From positions 1-64,000 of the forward strand of contig CAYNXB010000005.1 in assembly GCA_964401045.1 (NCBI GenBank): DNA of 64,000 nt, written 5' to 3'. This stretch comes from CAYNXB01 sp964401045. Its GTDB lineage: Bacteria; Pseudomonadota; Alphaproteobacteria; Sphingomonadales; Sphingomonadaceae. Shown here piece after piece: positions 33,050 through 41,918 of the stretch. The notes beneath the pieces were generated by a model. It did not search any database, had not been told where the DNA came from, and worked only from the letters and a program-made list of their open reading frames with translations. Numbering within the stretch: position 1 is the first letter of the stretch; the number at the start of each line of letters is the position of its first letter. Position numbers and translations under genes: made by a program.

Positions 33050-35047
33050 CTAGCGGACGGTTGTTTCCCCGGTGCCCGAAGATGCTGCCGGATCGGGCAT
33101 CGCACCGGCCGCCCGGCTGCTCGCCATCTTGCGCGTGCGCCAGTAGCACCAGCCAACCGCCCCGATGAACACGACCGTTCCGACCGGAACCGTGAACGGG
33201 CCCTCTCCCATCACCGCCAGCGGGCTGGCGCTTCCGGTCGCCGCGGCGATGCCTGCAAATGCCACCCCGAACAGGCTTTCGCCGACGATCAGGCCCGTCG
33301 CCACCAGCACGCCCATGCGCTCCGCGAAAGCGGGATCGGCCTGGCTCCTCGCCCAGCGGTTGTAGAGCCAGCCGATCAGCGCACCGACCGTTACCAGCAG
33401 GGTGAGCGACATCGGCAGGTAGATGCCCATGCCGACCGCGAGCGGCGGCAGGCTGTACTTGCGGGTCCGCGCGAGCCCTTCGTCCAGTGCGATCACCACC
33501 GCACCGATCAGCACGCCGAGCCCGATCAGGTTCCAGTTGAGATCGCCGCCGAGCACGCCCTGCGCGATGGCCGAGATCAGCGCCGCCTGCGGCGCGGCAA
33601 GCGCATCCGGCCCGGCACCCGGTGTGCCGACGAAGCCAAAGGTGGTGTTGAGCAGGTCGAGGATCGGCGGGATCACCAGCGAACCGAAGATCACGCCGAT
33701 GATGAGCGCAACCTGCTGACGCCATGGCGTCGCGCCCACCAACTGGCCGGTCTTCAGATCCTGCAGGTTGTCGTTCGAGATCGTCGCGATCGAGAACACC
33801 AACGCGGTGACGAACAGCGCGAACGCCACCAAAACGCGAGTGTCCTCCGGATTGGTCCCACGCCCGAAGATCGCCAGCAGCACCAGCGAAATGCCGAGCG
33901 CGGCCAGAATGCCGACGCCCGAAACCGGGCTATTCGACGCGCCGATCAGCCCGGCCATATAGCCCGTGACTGAGGCGATCACGACGCCGATCACCAGCAC
34001 GTAGATCATCGCTGCCGCCAGGGTTACGACGAGGTGATCCTCAATCACGCCGCCCGAGGCGAAGCTCGCCAGCAGAAACCCGATCGGGATCAGCGACAGC
34101 AGGATCGCCGCGCCGATCAGGCCGATCGGCAGGTCCTGTTCGGTAATGTCGAGCTTATCGCCCTGTCCCGCCTTGCGCACGCGCGCCGCGGCAAGCGCAC
34201 CGGCGATTCCGCGCGTAATCGGCACGATCAGCTTGAACAGGGTCCAGATCGCCGCGATGCCGATCGTCCCCGCGCCGACGAAGCGCACGTTCTGGACGAA
34301 CATCGCGTCGACGAAATCACCGAGCCCGGTTCCGGCCGGAGCCCCACCGGCGGTGTACCAGGGCAGCAACACGAACCGGGCAGTGACCAGCCCGACCAGC
34401 ATCGCGATGCCGACCGCCATGCCGACGAGGTGCCCGACCCCGATTAGCGCCATCGAATACGATGTGCCGAGATTGGTCGCGCCGGCACCGATCTTGGCGG
34501 TGAAGCCGGTCTCTTCGACCACCAGCTTCATCTTGGCGAGCAGCGCGTAACCGGTCGAGACCAGCGAACCGATCACGATCGCGACCAGCCCCTTGCGATT
34601 CTCCTCGGCCCCGCCGACGCCCGCGCCGACCTTGAGCACTTCGGCCGCCGCGAGGCCTTCGGGATAAGGCAGGTCCGAACCGGTCACCAGCGCACGGCGC
34701 AGCGGCACCGAGTACATCACCCCCAGGATGCCGCCGATCGCAATGATCGCAACCGACTGCCAGTAGGGGAACCCCGTCCACCAGCCCACCATCACCAGTC
34801 CCGGCAGCACGAAGATGATCGCAGCCAGTGTCCCCGCGGCCGATGCCAGCGTCTGGACGATGTTGTTTTCCTGGATCGTCGCGCCGGCGAAGAAGCGCAG
34901 CACCGCCATCGAGATCACCGCAGCCGGAATCGAGGTGGCGAAAGTGATGCCGATCTTGAGCCCGAGATAGACGTTGGCCGCGGTGAACAGCACGGTCAGC
35001 AAGCCGCCGAGCACGATCCCCCGGATCGTCAGTTCCTTGCTGCCCAT
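33050..35047 (-). CDS. OPT superfamily oligopeptide/metal-chelate transporter
   Basis: 665 residues with about 14-16 predicted membrane spans. The N-terminus ELTIRGIVLGGLLTVLFTAA plus NVYLGLKIGITFATSIPAAV is the OPT signature, and FFAGATIQENNIVQTLASAA and SDLPYPEGLAAAEVLK are further family blocks. It moves oligopeptides or metal-chelates in other organisms; substrate here unknown. The ATG at 35045-35047 has AGAGGGGA about 8 nt upstream; a longer frame upstream is not conserved. Confidence 0.93.
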   Translation of the reverse strand: MGSKELTIRGIVLGGLLTVLFTAANVYLGLKIGITFATSIPAAVISMAVLRFFAGATIQENNIVQTLASAAGTLAAIIFVLPGLVMVGWWTGFPYWQSVAIIAIGGILGVMYSVPLRRALVTGSDLPYPEGLAAAEVLKVGAGVGGAEENRKGLVAIVIGSLVSTGYALLAKMKLVVEETGFTAKIGAGATNLGTSYSMALIGVGHLVGMAVGIAMLVGLVTARFVLLPWYTAGGAPAGTGLGDFVDAMFVQNVRFVGAGTIGIAAIWTLFKLIVPITRGIAGALAAARVRKAGQGDKLDITEQDLPIGLIGAAILLSLIPIGFLLASFASGGVIEDHLVVTLAAAMIYVLVIGVVIASVTGYMAGLIGASNSPVSGVGILAALGISLVLLAIFGRGTNPEDTRVLVAFALFVTALVFSIATISNDNLQDLKTGQLVGATPWRQQVALIIGVIFGSLVIPPILDLLNTTFGFVGTPGAGPDALAAPQAALISAIAQGVLGGDLNWNLIGLGVLIGAVVIALDEGLARTRKYSLPPLAVGMGIYLPMSLTLLVTVGALIGWLYNRWARSQADPAFAERMGVLVATGLIVGESLFGVAFAGIAAATGSASPLAVMGEGPFTVPVGTVVFIGAVGWCYWRTRKMASSRAAGAMPDPAASSGTGETTVR

Positions 35048-35125
35048 CGCCGTCCCCTCTGGTGCTTTGCCGGGCCGGGTGATGGCACACTCGGGCTGTG
35101 TAGGAAAACGCAATGTGCGGGCGGC

Positions 35126-35731
35126 TCAGCGGCCCCTGAGCACCGGATAGGGATCGATCGCCGTACCCATGTCCCACCAATCCGCCTTTGGCACGGTGCG
35201 CAGGATGGCGAAGTGGAGGTGTGGCGCGGTTTCGCTCGCGTTGCCGGTCGATCCGACGGCGCCCAGCGTTTGACCTCGCGCGACCTTTCGGCCTTCCTGA
35301 ATATCGGGCGCGTAGCTGTCGAGGTGGGCATAGTAGTAGATCGTGCGGCGGTCCTCGGAGCGCTGGTAGATGGTGTTGCCGCCATCCTGTGACTGGAACA
35401 GCTTCTCGATGGTGCCCGGCGCGGCGGCGATCACCGGCGTGCCGCGCGGAGCCGCGATGTCGATCGCCTCGTGCACCCGCTCGCTGCCGCGGGCGTCCTG
35501 ATAGGAATCGCTAAGCGCGGTGCGGGCGACGCCTGATACCGGAACGATCAGCCCCCCGATCGGTGTCGCGCCGGCGGCGTCGTCGTTCACCGCCTCGCTC
35601 GCGCCACGGGCAGTCGTTCGTTCGGCGCGATCGGCGGTCGGCAGCAGGCCGGTTCCTGCCGCCACGATCCACGCCGCCGAAGTCACCGTGGCTGTAACGA
35701 CGATCGTCAGGATGCGGTCGGCCCAGCTCAC
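35126..35731 (-). CDS. M23 family metallopeptidase (LytM-type)
   Basis: 201 residues. One N-terminal membrane segment (RILTIVVTATVTSAAWIVAA), then a LytM domain: metal ligands in HEAIDIAAPRGTPVIAAA and PHLHFAI, with YYYAHLDSYAPD between. The first ligand motif reads H-x3-D as in active peptidases, so it could cut peptidoglycan cross-links in the periplasm. It ends the pair with the L,D-transpeptidase gene, whose stop is 2 bp from its start. Confidence 0.9.
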   Translation of the reverse strand: MSWADRILTIVVTATVTSAAWIVAAGTGLLPTADRAERTTARGASEAVNDDAAGATPIGGLIVPVSGVARTALSDSYQDARGSERVHEAIDIAAPRGTPVIAAAPGTIEKLFQSQDGGNTIYQRSEDRRTIYYYAHLDSYAPDIQEGRKVARGQTLGAVGSTGNASETAPHLHFAILRTVPKADWWDMGTAIDPYPVLRGR

Positions 35732-35732
35732 G

Positions 35733-36905
35733 TCACGCCTCGAACAGCACTTTGGTCGAACCCGAAACCATTTGCGCCAGGCGGGCCGCGTCCCAGTTGG
35801 TCAGGCGCACGCAGCCGTGGCTTTCGGCGCGGCCGATGGTCTGCGGTTCGGGCGTGCCGTGAATGCCGTAGTGCTCCTTGGTCAGGTCGATCCATACCAC
35901 ACCCACCGGTCCGTTGGGCCCTGGAGGAAGCTGCTGCTTCTCCACGCTATCGGGCACGTCCCAGAACAGGTCGGGATCGTAGGCAAACGGGGGGTTCTTA
36001 GACACGCCATTGATGCCCCAATTGCCGAGCGGCAGCGGATCGTGGCTCGAACCCGAAGTGACGGTGAACAGCGCCACCAGCTTGTCCTGGGCGTCGAAGG
36101 CCTTGAGCGTGCCCGTCGACTTGCTGACTACGATCCGGGTCACCTTGGCTTGATTGCTCCCGACGCCGAGGGAAACGAGCGTCGCCAGCCAGTTCTTGTC
36201 ATCGATCGTGGCGGCGTCGATCCGGTCAGCGCCGATGTTGGGCACGCGCACTTGCTGGCCAGCGCGGAACATCGACGGTTGCGGAATGGCTGGCGCGTTC
36301 GGCGAAGCGGACGGCGATGGCACGGAGGTCTGCCCCGCCCTGGCAGGCTGACCGCCCGGGTTGAGCTGCGCGAGCACCCCAACGGTGGTGTGGAACCGTT
36401 CGGCGAGCTTCTCGTCCATGCTCTGGTAGCCGAGTTGCGGCAGCTTGGCCTGATCCGCCGGCTCTTTCGGGGTCGGCTGGAACGGGATCTTTCCCCACGC
36501 ATCGGGGATGGTCACCACGCGGGTGGCGGGAATGTTTGCCCAGCGCCGGAGCGCGGCCTGCGTCGGCTGATCGATTTCGCCGGTTTCCTTCAGCCCATTC
36601 GCCTCCTGGAAACCAGCGAGCGCATTCTTGGTGGAAAGGCCCATCTTGCCGTCGATTACGCCGGGGCCGAAGCCCTGCCGTTCGAGCACGACCTGTGCCT
36701 GCATCACCGGCCGCGGCTCGGCATCGGGGATCGCCTCACGCACGACCTCGCCCGCCGCCGGATCGTGCGAAAGTAACGCCTCGTCACCCGCCTGGGCCAC
36801 AGCGGCGGCAGGAGCTTTCTTCGCGTCCTTATCGTGATCGGTGCCGTTAAGCCCGCACCCGGCAAGCAGCAGCACTGTGGCCGCCGCGAACATCGTCTTG
36901 CGCAT
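35733..36905 (-). CDS. L,D-transpeptidase (YkuD) lipoprotein with peptidoglycan-binding domain
   Basis: 390 residues. Lipobox LLLAGC (Cys18 or so) places it on a membrane facing the periplasm. Order: signal, PG_binding_1-like domain (VVLERQGFGPGVIDGKMGLS; TKNALAGFQEANGL), linker rich in Pro/Ala/Ser, then YkuD domain with GIHGTPEPQTIGRAESHGCV: catalytic His and Cys in the HG/SHGCVR motif. It forms 3-3 cross-links or attaches proteins to peptidoglycan. Next to an M23 peptidase gene, suggesting joint wall remodelling. Confidence 0.92.
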   Translation of the reverse strand: MRKTMFAAATVLLLAGCGLNGTDHDKDAKKAPAAAVAQAGDEALLSHDPAAGEVVREAIPDAEPRPVMQAQVVLERQGFGPGVIDGKMGLSTKNALAGFQEANGLKETGEIDQPTQAALRRWANIPATRVVTIPDAWGKIPFQPTPKEPADQAKLPQLGYQSMDEKLAERFHTTVGVLAQLNPGGQPARAGQTSVPSPSASPNAPAIPQPSMFRAGQQVRVPNIGADRIDAATIDDKNWLATLVSLGVGSNQAKVTRIVVSKSTGTLKAFDAQDKLVALFTVTSGSSHDPLPLGNWGINGVSKNPPFAYDPDLFWDVPDSVEKQQLPPGPNGPVGVVWIDLTKEHYGIHGTPEPQTIGRAESHGCVRLTNWDAARLAQMVSGSTKVLFEA

Positions 36906-36948
36906 CTATCGTCCCTATGGCGAGCGCGACCCTGCGCTCTGGCCGGGA

Positions 36949-37587
36949 CTAACGCTTTGAACCGCTCGCGGGTCCGAGCACCTCGACGAACGCGCGCACC
37001 GCGGCCGCTTCGTCACCACCCCACACCGCGCCGCTCACCGCGAGAAAGTCTGCCCCCGCCTCGATCAGCGGCGGGCAGTTCGCGGGCGTGATCCCGCCGA
37101 TGGCAACGCAGGGAATCTCGAATATCCCCTGCCACCATTCGAGCAGATCCAACTCGGGCCGGTGCTCGCTGGCCTTGGTTTCGCTTGGAAAGAACGATCC
37201 GAACGCGACATAATCCGCGCCTGCATCGCCCGCTTCCATCGCCAGGTGGCGACTGGCGTGGCAGGTGATGCCGACTTGCGTGTCGCGGCCCAGTGCCTCG
37301 CGCGCTTCGGCGACCGTGCCGTCGTGCTGCCCCAGATGGACACCGTCCGCGCCGATGCGCTTCGCCAGCGCGATGCTGTCGTTGACGATGAAAGCGACAT
37401 CGTGCGCCCGGCAGATCGCCTGAAGCGGCTCGGCGAGCCGCGCCGCCTCGTGCTGGTCGATGTCCTTCACCCGGAACTGGAACGCGGCGACCGGGCCCGC
37501 GGCAAGCGCGCGCTCGAGCCGCTGAGGAAAGTCACCGCCTACATCGAGCGGCGAGATCAGGTAGAGCTGGCACGAAGGCGCGCGCAC
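36949..37587 (-). CDS. thiE: Thiamine-phosphate synthase
   Basis: 212 residues from a GTG at 37585-37587 with AGAGGA 8 nt upstream (reads MRAPSCQLYLISPLD). TIM barrel joining HMP-PP and thiazole phosphate: FQFRVKDI, FIVNDSIALAKRIGADGVHL with GQHD, GITCHASRHLAMEAGDAGAD, YVAFGSFFPSETK and VAIGGITPANCPPLIEAGAD. No TPP riboswitch is visible upstream; only 15 bp separate its start from that of the divergent DUF72 gene. Confidence 0.93.
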   Translation of the reverse strand: MRAPSCQLYLISPLDVGGDFPQRLERALAAGPVAAFQFRVKDIDQHEAARLAEPLQAICRAHDVAFIVNDSIALAKRIGADGVHLGQHDGTVAEAREALGRDTQVGITCHASRHLAMEAGDAGADYVAFGSFFPSETKASEHRPELDLLEWWQGIFEIPCVAIGGITPANCPPLIEAGADFLAVSGAVWGGDEAAAVRAFVEVLGPASGSKR

Positions 37588-37602
37588 GGCATTTCCTCTG
37601 GC

Positions 37603-38352
37603 ATGGCTTCGAAAACAACCGCTCCGGTGCGGATCGGCTGCTCGGGCTGGATCTACCAGCACTGGCGGGGGCTGTTCTATCCGCAGGACCTTCCCGTCAA
37701 GCGCTGGTTCGCATTCTACGCCGACACCTTCGACACGGTGGAAATCAACAACAGCTTCTATCGCTTGCCCAGGGCCGAGACGTTCGAGGCCTGGCGCGAT
37801 CAGGCGCCGGAAGGGTTCTGCTATGCGGTCAAGGCCAATCGCTTCCTCACCCAGGCCAGGAAGCTCAAGGACTGTGCCGAACCGCTGGTGCGGCAGATGG
37901 CATCGTTCAACGCGCTGAGGCCGGCGCTCGGGCCGATCCTCTACCAGTTGCCGCCGCGCTTCCGGATCAACCTTGAGCGGCTAGAGAGCTTCCTCACGCT
38001 GCTGCCGAAGGATACCGTCAACGTGTTCGAGTTCCGCGAGCCGAGCTGGTACACCGATGAGACTTTCGCTCTGCTCGAACGCTACGGCGCAAGCCTGTGC
38101 ATCCACGACATGCCCGGCTCGAAAAGCCCGACAGAGGCGGTCGGGCCGACCGCGTATCTGCGGTTCCACGGCGGAATTGGTAAGTACTTCGGCCGCTATT
38201 CCGACGCAGCCTTGCGCGATTGGGCCGGCTGGATTCACGGCCGCGCCAGCGAGGGACGCGCCGTATGGGCCTATTTCAACAATGACCCGCAGGCACACGC
38301 CATCCACGATGCGCGAACGCTGCGGGCGATGGTTCGGCAGGCGTTGCGTTGA
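37603..38352 (+). CDS. DUF72 family protein (YecE-like)
   Basis: 249 residues, TIM-barrel-like DUF72 protein of unknown activity. Characteristic blocks are RIGCSGWIYQHWRGLFYPQD, FDTVEINNSFYRLP, KANRFLTQARKLKD, FEFREPSWY and the C-terminal WAYFNNDPQAHAIHDA. The start ATG at 37603 (MASKTTAPVRI) is favoured over the long upstream in-frame extension, which reads antisense through thiE. It is divergent from thiE by 15 bp, so at least one promoter lies inside the other gene. Confidence 0.92.
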   Translation: MASKTTAPVRIGCSGWIYQHWRGLFYPQDLPVKRWFAFYADTFDTVEINNSFYRLPRAETFEAWRDQAPEGFCYAVKANRFLTQARKLKDCAEPLVRQMASFNALRPALGPILYQLPPRFRINLERLESFLTLLPKDTVNVFEFREPSWYTDETFALLERYGASLCIHDMPGSKSPTEAVGPTAYLRFHGGIGKYFGRYSDAALRDWAGWIHGRASEGRAVWAYFNNDPQAHAIHDARTLRAMVRQALR

Positions 38353-38392
38353 GCGGTCTTGCGCCACGGCGCTGCGATGCTACGCCGCATCC

Positions 38393-38779
38393 ATGAAGTC
38401 CGCCGCCGCCATCGTGAGCGCCAGCCTGCTGCTGACTGCCTGCGTCGCCTACAGCGTCAAGGATGATGGCACCTCGCGCGCCCGCATCGGTCAGACTGTG
38501 GAGATGGACGGCATCAAGCTGACCCCGCTCGAAGTGATCGAAGACAGCCGTTGCCCCGCGAACGTTCAGTGCGTTTGGGCAGGACGCCTGCGGCTGAAGG
38601 CGCGACTCGATTCCGGCGGCAAGGCCGGCGAACAGGAGCTGACCCTGGGTGAGGCGCAACCGGCGGGGGCCGGAACGCTCACACTGGTGGAAGCCCGGCC
38701 CCATCCGGAACACGGCCGCACCATCTACCCTGAAGATTACCGTTTCGGGTTCACCTACACGCCTGACAGGACGAACTAG
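38393..38779 (+). CDS. Small lipoprotein with DSRCP...CVWAG domain
   Basis: 128 residues, lipobox LLLTAC near residue 16, so periplasmic and membrane-anchored. The core VEMDGIKLTPLEVIEDSRCP followed by ANVQCVWAGRLRLKARL is a recurrent small exported domain with a likely Cys-Cys bridge; its role is unknown to me. The ATG at 38393 is chosen because the signal peptide follows directly. The stop overlaps the stop of the convergent aldolase gene by about 4 bases. Confidence 0.78.
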   Translation: MKSAAAIVSASLLLTACVAYSVKDDGTSRARIGQTVEMDGIKLTPLEVIEDSRCPANVQCVWAGRLRLKARLDSGGKAGEQELTLGEAQPAGAGTLTLVEARPHPEHGRTIYPEDYRFGFTYTPDRTN

Positions 38780-39675
38780 GCCGCGGCCTTTTCGGTCGAA
38801 GCTTTGTAGATCTCGTCGATCGCGTCGGACAGCGTGCGGTCGAATTCAGCGTCGCTCATCTGGTGGCGCAAGTCCGCGAGCAGCGCGCGGCTGAAGCTCG
38901 CGATCATGCCCTCGTTCTTTGCCAGCTCGGCGCACGCCTCGGTGCGGCTGAACCCGCCCGACAGCGCGACGACCTTGAGCACTTTGGGGTGGTCGACCAG
39001 CGGCTTGTAGAAATTCGCCACCGCCGGGATCGACAGCTTGAGCATCACCTGCTTGCCGCCATCGAGCGCATCGAGCTGCTTGAGAATCTCATCGCGCAGG
39101 ATCGCTTCGCCTTCCTCACGGTCGCTCGCCTTGATGTCGTACTCGGGCTCGAGGATTGGCATAAGTCCAGCGGCGATGACCTGCTCGCCAATCTCGAACT
39201 GCTGCTTCACCACGGCGGCGATTCCGCTCGGCGAGGCGCGCTTGATCACCGAGCGCTCCTTGGTGCCGAACACGCCCAGCGCCTTCGCGCGGGCAAGCAG
39301 CGCATCGAGGCCCGGCATCGGCTTCATCAGCTGTACGCCATCGGCTTCGTCCTCGAGGCCCTTGTCGATCTTGAGGAACGGCACCACGCCGCGCTCGATC
39401 AGCGCCTGCGGCACCGGCTTGCCGCCAGCCTCACCGTCCATCGTGCGCTCGAACAGGATCGCGCCGACCACCTTGTCGCCGCTGAAGCTGGGCGAAGTGA
39501 TGATCCGCTCCCGCATCTGGTGGATGAGGTCGAACATCTCGGCATCGGAGGAATAGGCGCTTTCCGCGATGCCGTAGCCGGCCAGCGCCTTGGGGGTCGA
39601 GCCGCCGCTCTGGTCGAGCGCGGCGATGAAACCGTGGCCCTTGGCCATCTTCGCGGTCATGTCCTGCTGGTTCAT
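38776..39675 (-). CDS. Fructose-bisphosphate aldolase class I
   Basis: 299 residues, Schiff-base aldolase of the short bacterial class I type. Blocks: GHGFIAALDQSGGSTPKALA, VVGAILFERTMDGEAGG, VVPFLKIDKGLEDEADGVQL, LEPEYDIKASD and the Lys-containing KQVMLKLSIPAVANFY. No metal-binding His pattern of class II is seen. The start is at ATG 39673-39675 (MNQQDMTAKM). Last gene of tkt-gap-pgk-aldolase, 16 bp after pgk. Confidence 0.95.
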   Translation of the reverse strand: MNQQDMTAKMAKGHGFIAALDQSGGSTPKALAGYGIAESAYSSDAEMFDLIHQMRERIITSPSFSGDKVVGAILFERTMDGEAGGKPVPQALIERGVVPFLKIDKGLEDEADGVQLMKPMPGLDALLARAKALGVFGTKERSVIKRASPSGIAAVVKQQFEIGEQVIAAGLMPILEPEYDIKASDREEGEAILRDEILKQLDALDGGKQVMLKLSIPAVANFYKPLVDHPKVLKVVALSGGFSRTEACAELAKNEGMIASFSRALLADLRHQMSDAEFDRTLSDAIDEIYKASTEKAAA

Positions 39676-39691
39676 CGGTCGGTCCTTCGGG

Positions 39692-40891
39692 TCATGTGTG
39701 AAGCGCGGCGACGCCGGGCAATTCCTTGCCCTCCATCCATTCGAGGAAAGCGCCGCCGGCGGTTGAAACGTAGGTGAAATCGCCCGCCACGCCGGCATGA
39801 TTGAGCGCGGCGACAGTGTCCCCGCCGCCCGCGACTGAAACCAGCGAGCCTTCCTTGGTCAACGCCGCAGCCGTCTTCGCGAGCGCCACGGTCGCGGCAT
39901 CGAACGGGGGCGTCTCGAAGGCGCCGAGCGGGCCGTTCCACACCAGCGTGCGGCAGGTCTTGAGCACGTCTGCCAGCGCCTCGACCGCTTGCGGGCCGAC
40001 ATCGAGGATCATCTCGTCCGCGGCGACTTCGTGGACGTTGCAGGTGCGCAAGCTTGGCGGGTTGGCGGCAAACTCCTTCGCCACCACCACGTCATAGGGC
40101 AAGTGCACGGTGCAGCCGGCCCGATCGGCCGCGTCGAGGATCTTCTCGGCGGTGTCCGCCAGGTCATGCTCGCACAGGCTCTTGCCGACGTTCACTCCGC
40201 GCGCCGCCAGGAAGGTGTTCGCCATCCCGCCGCCGATGATCAGGTGCTGGACCTTGGTGACGAGGTGTTCAAGCACCGCCAGCTTGGTCGAGACCTTGGC
40301 CCCGCCAACCACGGCCGCGACCGGAGCCTCGGGATTGCCCAGCGCGGCGTCGAGCGCCTTGAGTTCTTTCTCCATCGCCCGCCCGGCATAGGCCGGGAGC
40401 AGGTGAGCGAGGCCCTCCGTGCTGGCGTGCGCGCGGTGGGCGGCAGAGAACGCATCGTCGACGTAGAAATCGCCGTTCGCCGCGATCGCCTTCGCGAACT
40501 CGGGATCGTTCTTCTCTTCGCCCGGCCAGAAGCGGGTGTTCTCGAGCAAACCGATGTCACCGGGGCTCAGGATACCGATCGCCTGCTCGACCACAGGCCC
40601 GAAAACTTCGGGAATGAACATGACCTCGCGCCCGAGCACGTCCTGCACTCCGCCCTGAATCAGGCTCAGCGATTCGGTCGAGTTGCGCGCACCCTTGGGT
40701 CGTCCGAAGTGAGCGAGCAGAAGCACCTTGGCACCGGCATCGGCCAGTTCGAGGATCGTCGGCGCCACTGCGCGAATCCGGGTGTCGTCGGCAACCGCGC
40801 CGTCATCCATCGGCACGTTGAGATCGACCCGGACGAGCGCGACCTTGCCGCGCACGTCTCCAAGATCGTCGAGGGTCTTGAACTCAGGCAT
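39692..40891 (-). CDS. pgk: Phosphoglycerate kinase
   Basis: 399 residues, full length. Substrate motif VALVRVDLNVPMDDG, then LLLAHFGRPKGAR, GLLENTRFWPGEEKNDPEFA, VVGGAKVSTKLAVLEHLV and C-terminal VSVAGGGDTVAALNHAGVAG. Catalyses transfer from 1,3-bisphosphoglycerate to ADP. The start is ATG 40889-40891 (MPEFKTLDDLG), 5 bp after the gap stop, indicating coupling. Confidence 0.97.
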   Translation of the reverse strand: MPEFKTLDDLGDVRGKVALVRVDLNVPMDDGAVADDTRIRAVAPTILELADAGAKVLLLAHFGRPKGARNSTESLSLIQGGVQDVLGREVMFIPEVFGPVVEQAIGILSPGDIGLLENTRFWPGEEKNDPEFAKAIAANGDFYVDDAFSAAHRAHASTEGLAHLLPAYAGRAMEKELKALDAALGNPEAPVAAVVGGAKVSTKLAVLEHLVTKVQHLIIGGGMANTFLAARGVNVGKSLCEHDLADTAEKILDAADRAGCTVHLPYDVVVAKEFAANPPSLRTCNVHEVAADEMILDVGPQAVEALADVLKTCRTLVWNGPLGAFETPPFDAATVALAKTAAALTKEGSLVSVAGGGDTVAALNHAGVAGDFTYVSTAGGAFLEWMEGKELPGVAALHT

Positions 40892-40896
40892 CAGGC

Positions 40897-41904
40897 TCAG
40901 AGGAAGCCCGCGATCACCTTGGCGGTGTCGATCATCCGGTTCGAGAAGCCCCATTCGTTGTCGTACCAGCTGACAACCCGGGCAAGCTTACCCTCGAGCA
41001 CCGCGGTCTCTAGGCTGTCGACCGTCGAGCTCGCCGGATAGTGGTTGAAGTCCGAGCTGACGAGCGGCTGGTCGGTGTAGTCGAGCACGCCCTTGAGCTT
41101 GCCTTCCGAGGCGGCCTTGAGCGCAGCGTTGAGTTCGTCCTTGGTCGTATCGCGCGAGGGCGTGAACACCAGGTCGATCAGGCTGACGTTGGGCGTCGGC
41201 ACGCGGACGGACGAGCCGTCGAGCTTGCCCTTCAGTTCCGGCAGCACGAGACCGACCGCGCGCGCGGCGCCCGTCGTCGTCGGGATCATGTTCACCGCCC
41301 CGGCCCGCGCACGGCGCAGATCGCTGTGGATCTGGTCGAGGATCCGCTGATCGTTGGTGTACGAGTGGATCGTGGTCATGAACCCGCGCTCGATGCCGAC
41401 GGCCTCGTGGAGGACCTTGGCGACCGGTGCGAGGCAGTTGGTGGTGCAGCTCGCGTTCGAGACGATCACGTCATCGACGGTGAGGAGGCCTTCGTTGACG
41501 CCGAACACGATCGTCTTGAGGTCACCGGTGGCCGGAGCCGAAATCAGCACCCGCTTGGCGCCGGCGTCGATGTGCGGCCGGCTCGCCTCGACCGACTGGA
41601 AGAAACCGGTGCATTCCAGCACCAGGTCGATGCCCATCGCCTTGTGCGGCAGCTTGCCGGGCTCGCGTTCCTTGGTCACCGCGATATCGCGGCCGTTGAC
41701 CTGGATGCTGTCGCCGTCCGAGGTCACCGTGCCGGGGAAGCGGCCGTGGGTGGAGTCGTAGGCGAACAGTAGTGCGTTCGATTTCGGATCAGAGAGATCG
41801 TTGATCGCTACCAGCTCGAAATCGTGATCCGAGCGCTCGAGGATGGCGCGCGCCACGAGCCGCCCGATGCGTCCGAAGCCGTTGATCGCCACTTTCGTCG
41901 CCAT
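40897..41904 (-). CDS. gap: Glyceraldehyde-3-phosphate dehydrogenase, type I
   Basis: 335 residues. NAD-binding INGFGRIGRLVARAILERSD, active-site Cys in VSNASCTTNCLAPVAKVLHE, and VPTPNVSLIDLVFTPSRDTT. Asp-containing segment AINDLSDPKSNALLFAYDST favours NAD as cofactor. It follows tkt by 14 bp and precedes pgk by 5 bp. Confidence 0.98.
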   Translation of the reverse strand: MATKVAINGFGRIGRLVARAILERSDHDFELVAINDLSDPKSNALLFAYDSTHGRFPGTVTSDGDSIQVNGRDIAVTKEREPGKLPHKAMGIDLVLECTGFFQSVEASRPHIDAGAKRVLISAPATGDLKTIVFGVNEGLLTVDDVIVSNASCTTNCLAPVAKVLHEAVGIERGFMTTIHSYTNDQRILDQIHSDLRRARAGAVNMIPTTTGAARAVGLVLPELKGKLDGSSVRVPTPNVSLIDLVFTPSRDTTKDELNAALKAASEGKLKGVLDYTDQPLVSSDFNHYPASSTVDSLETAVLEGKLARVVSWYDNEWGFSNRMIDTAKVIAGFL

Positions 41905-41918
41905 GTGAAGAACTCCTG

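Noticed and set aside
36949..37700. TPP riboswitch for thiE
   Set aside because: No CUGAGA and related conserved boxes were seen, and the 15-bp gap to the divergent gene leaves no leader for it.
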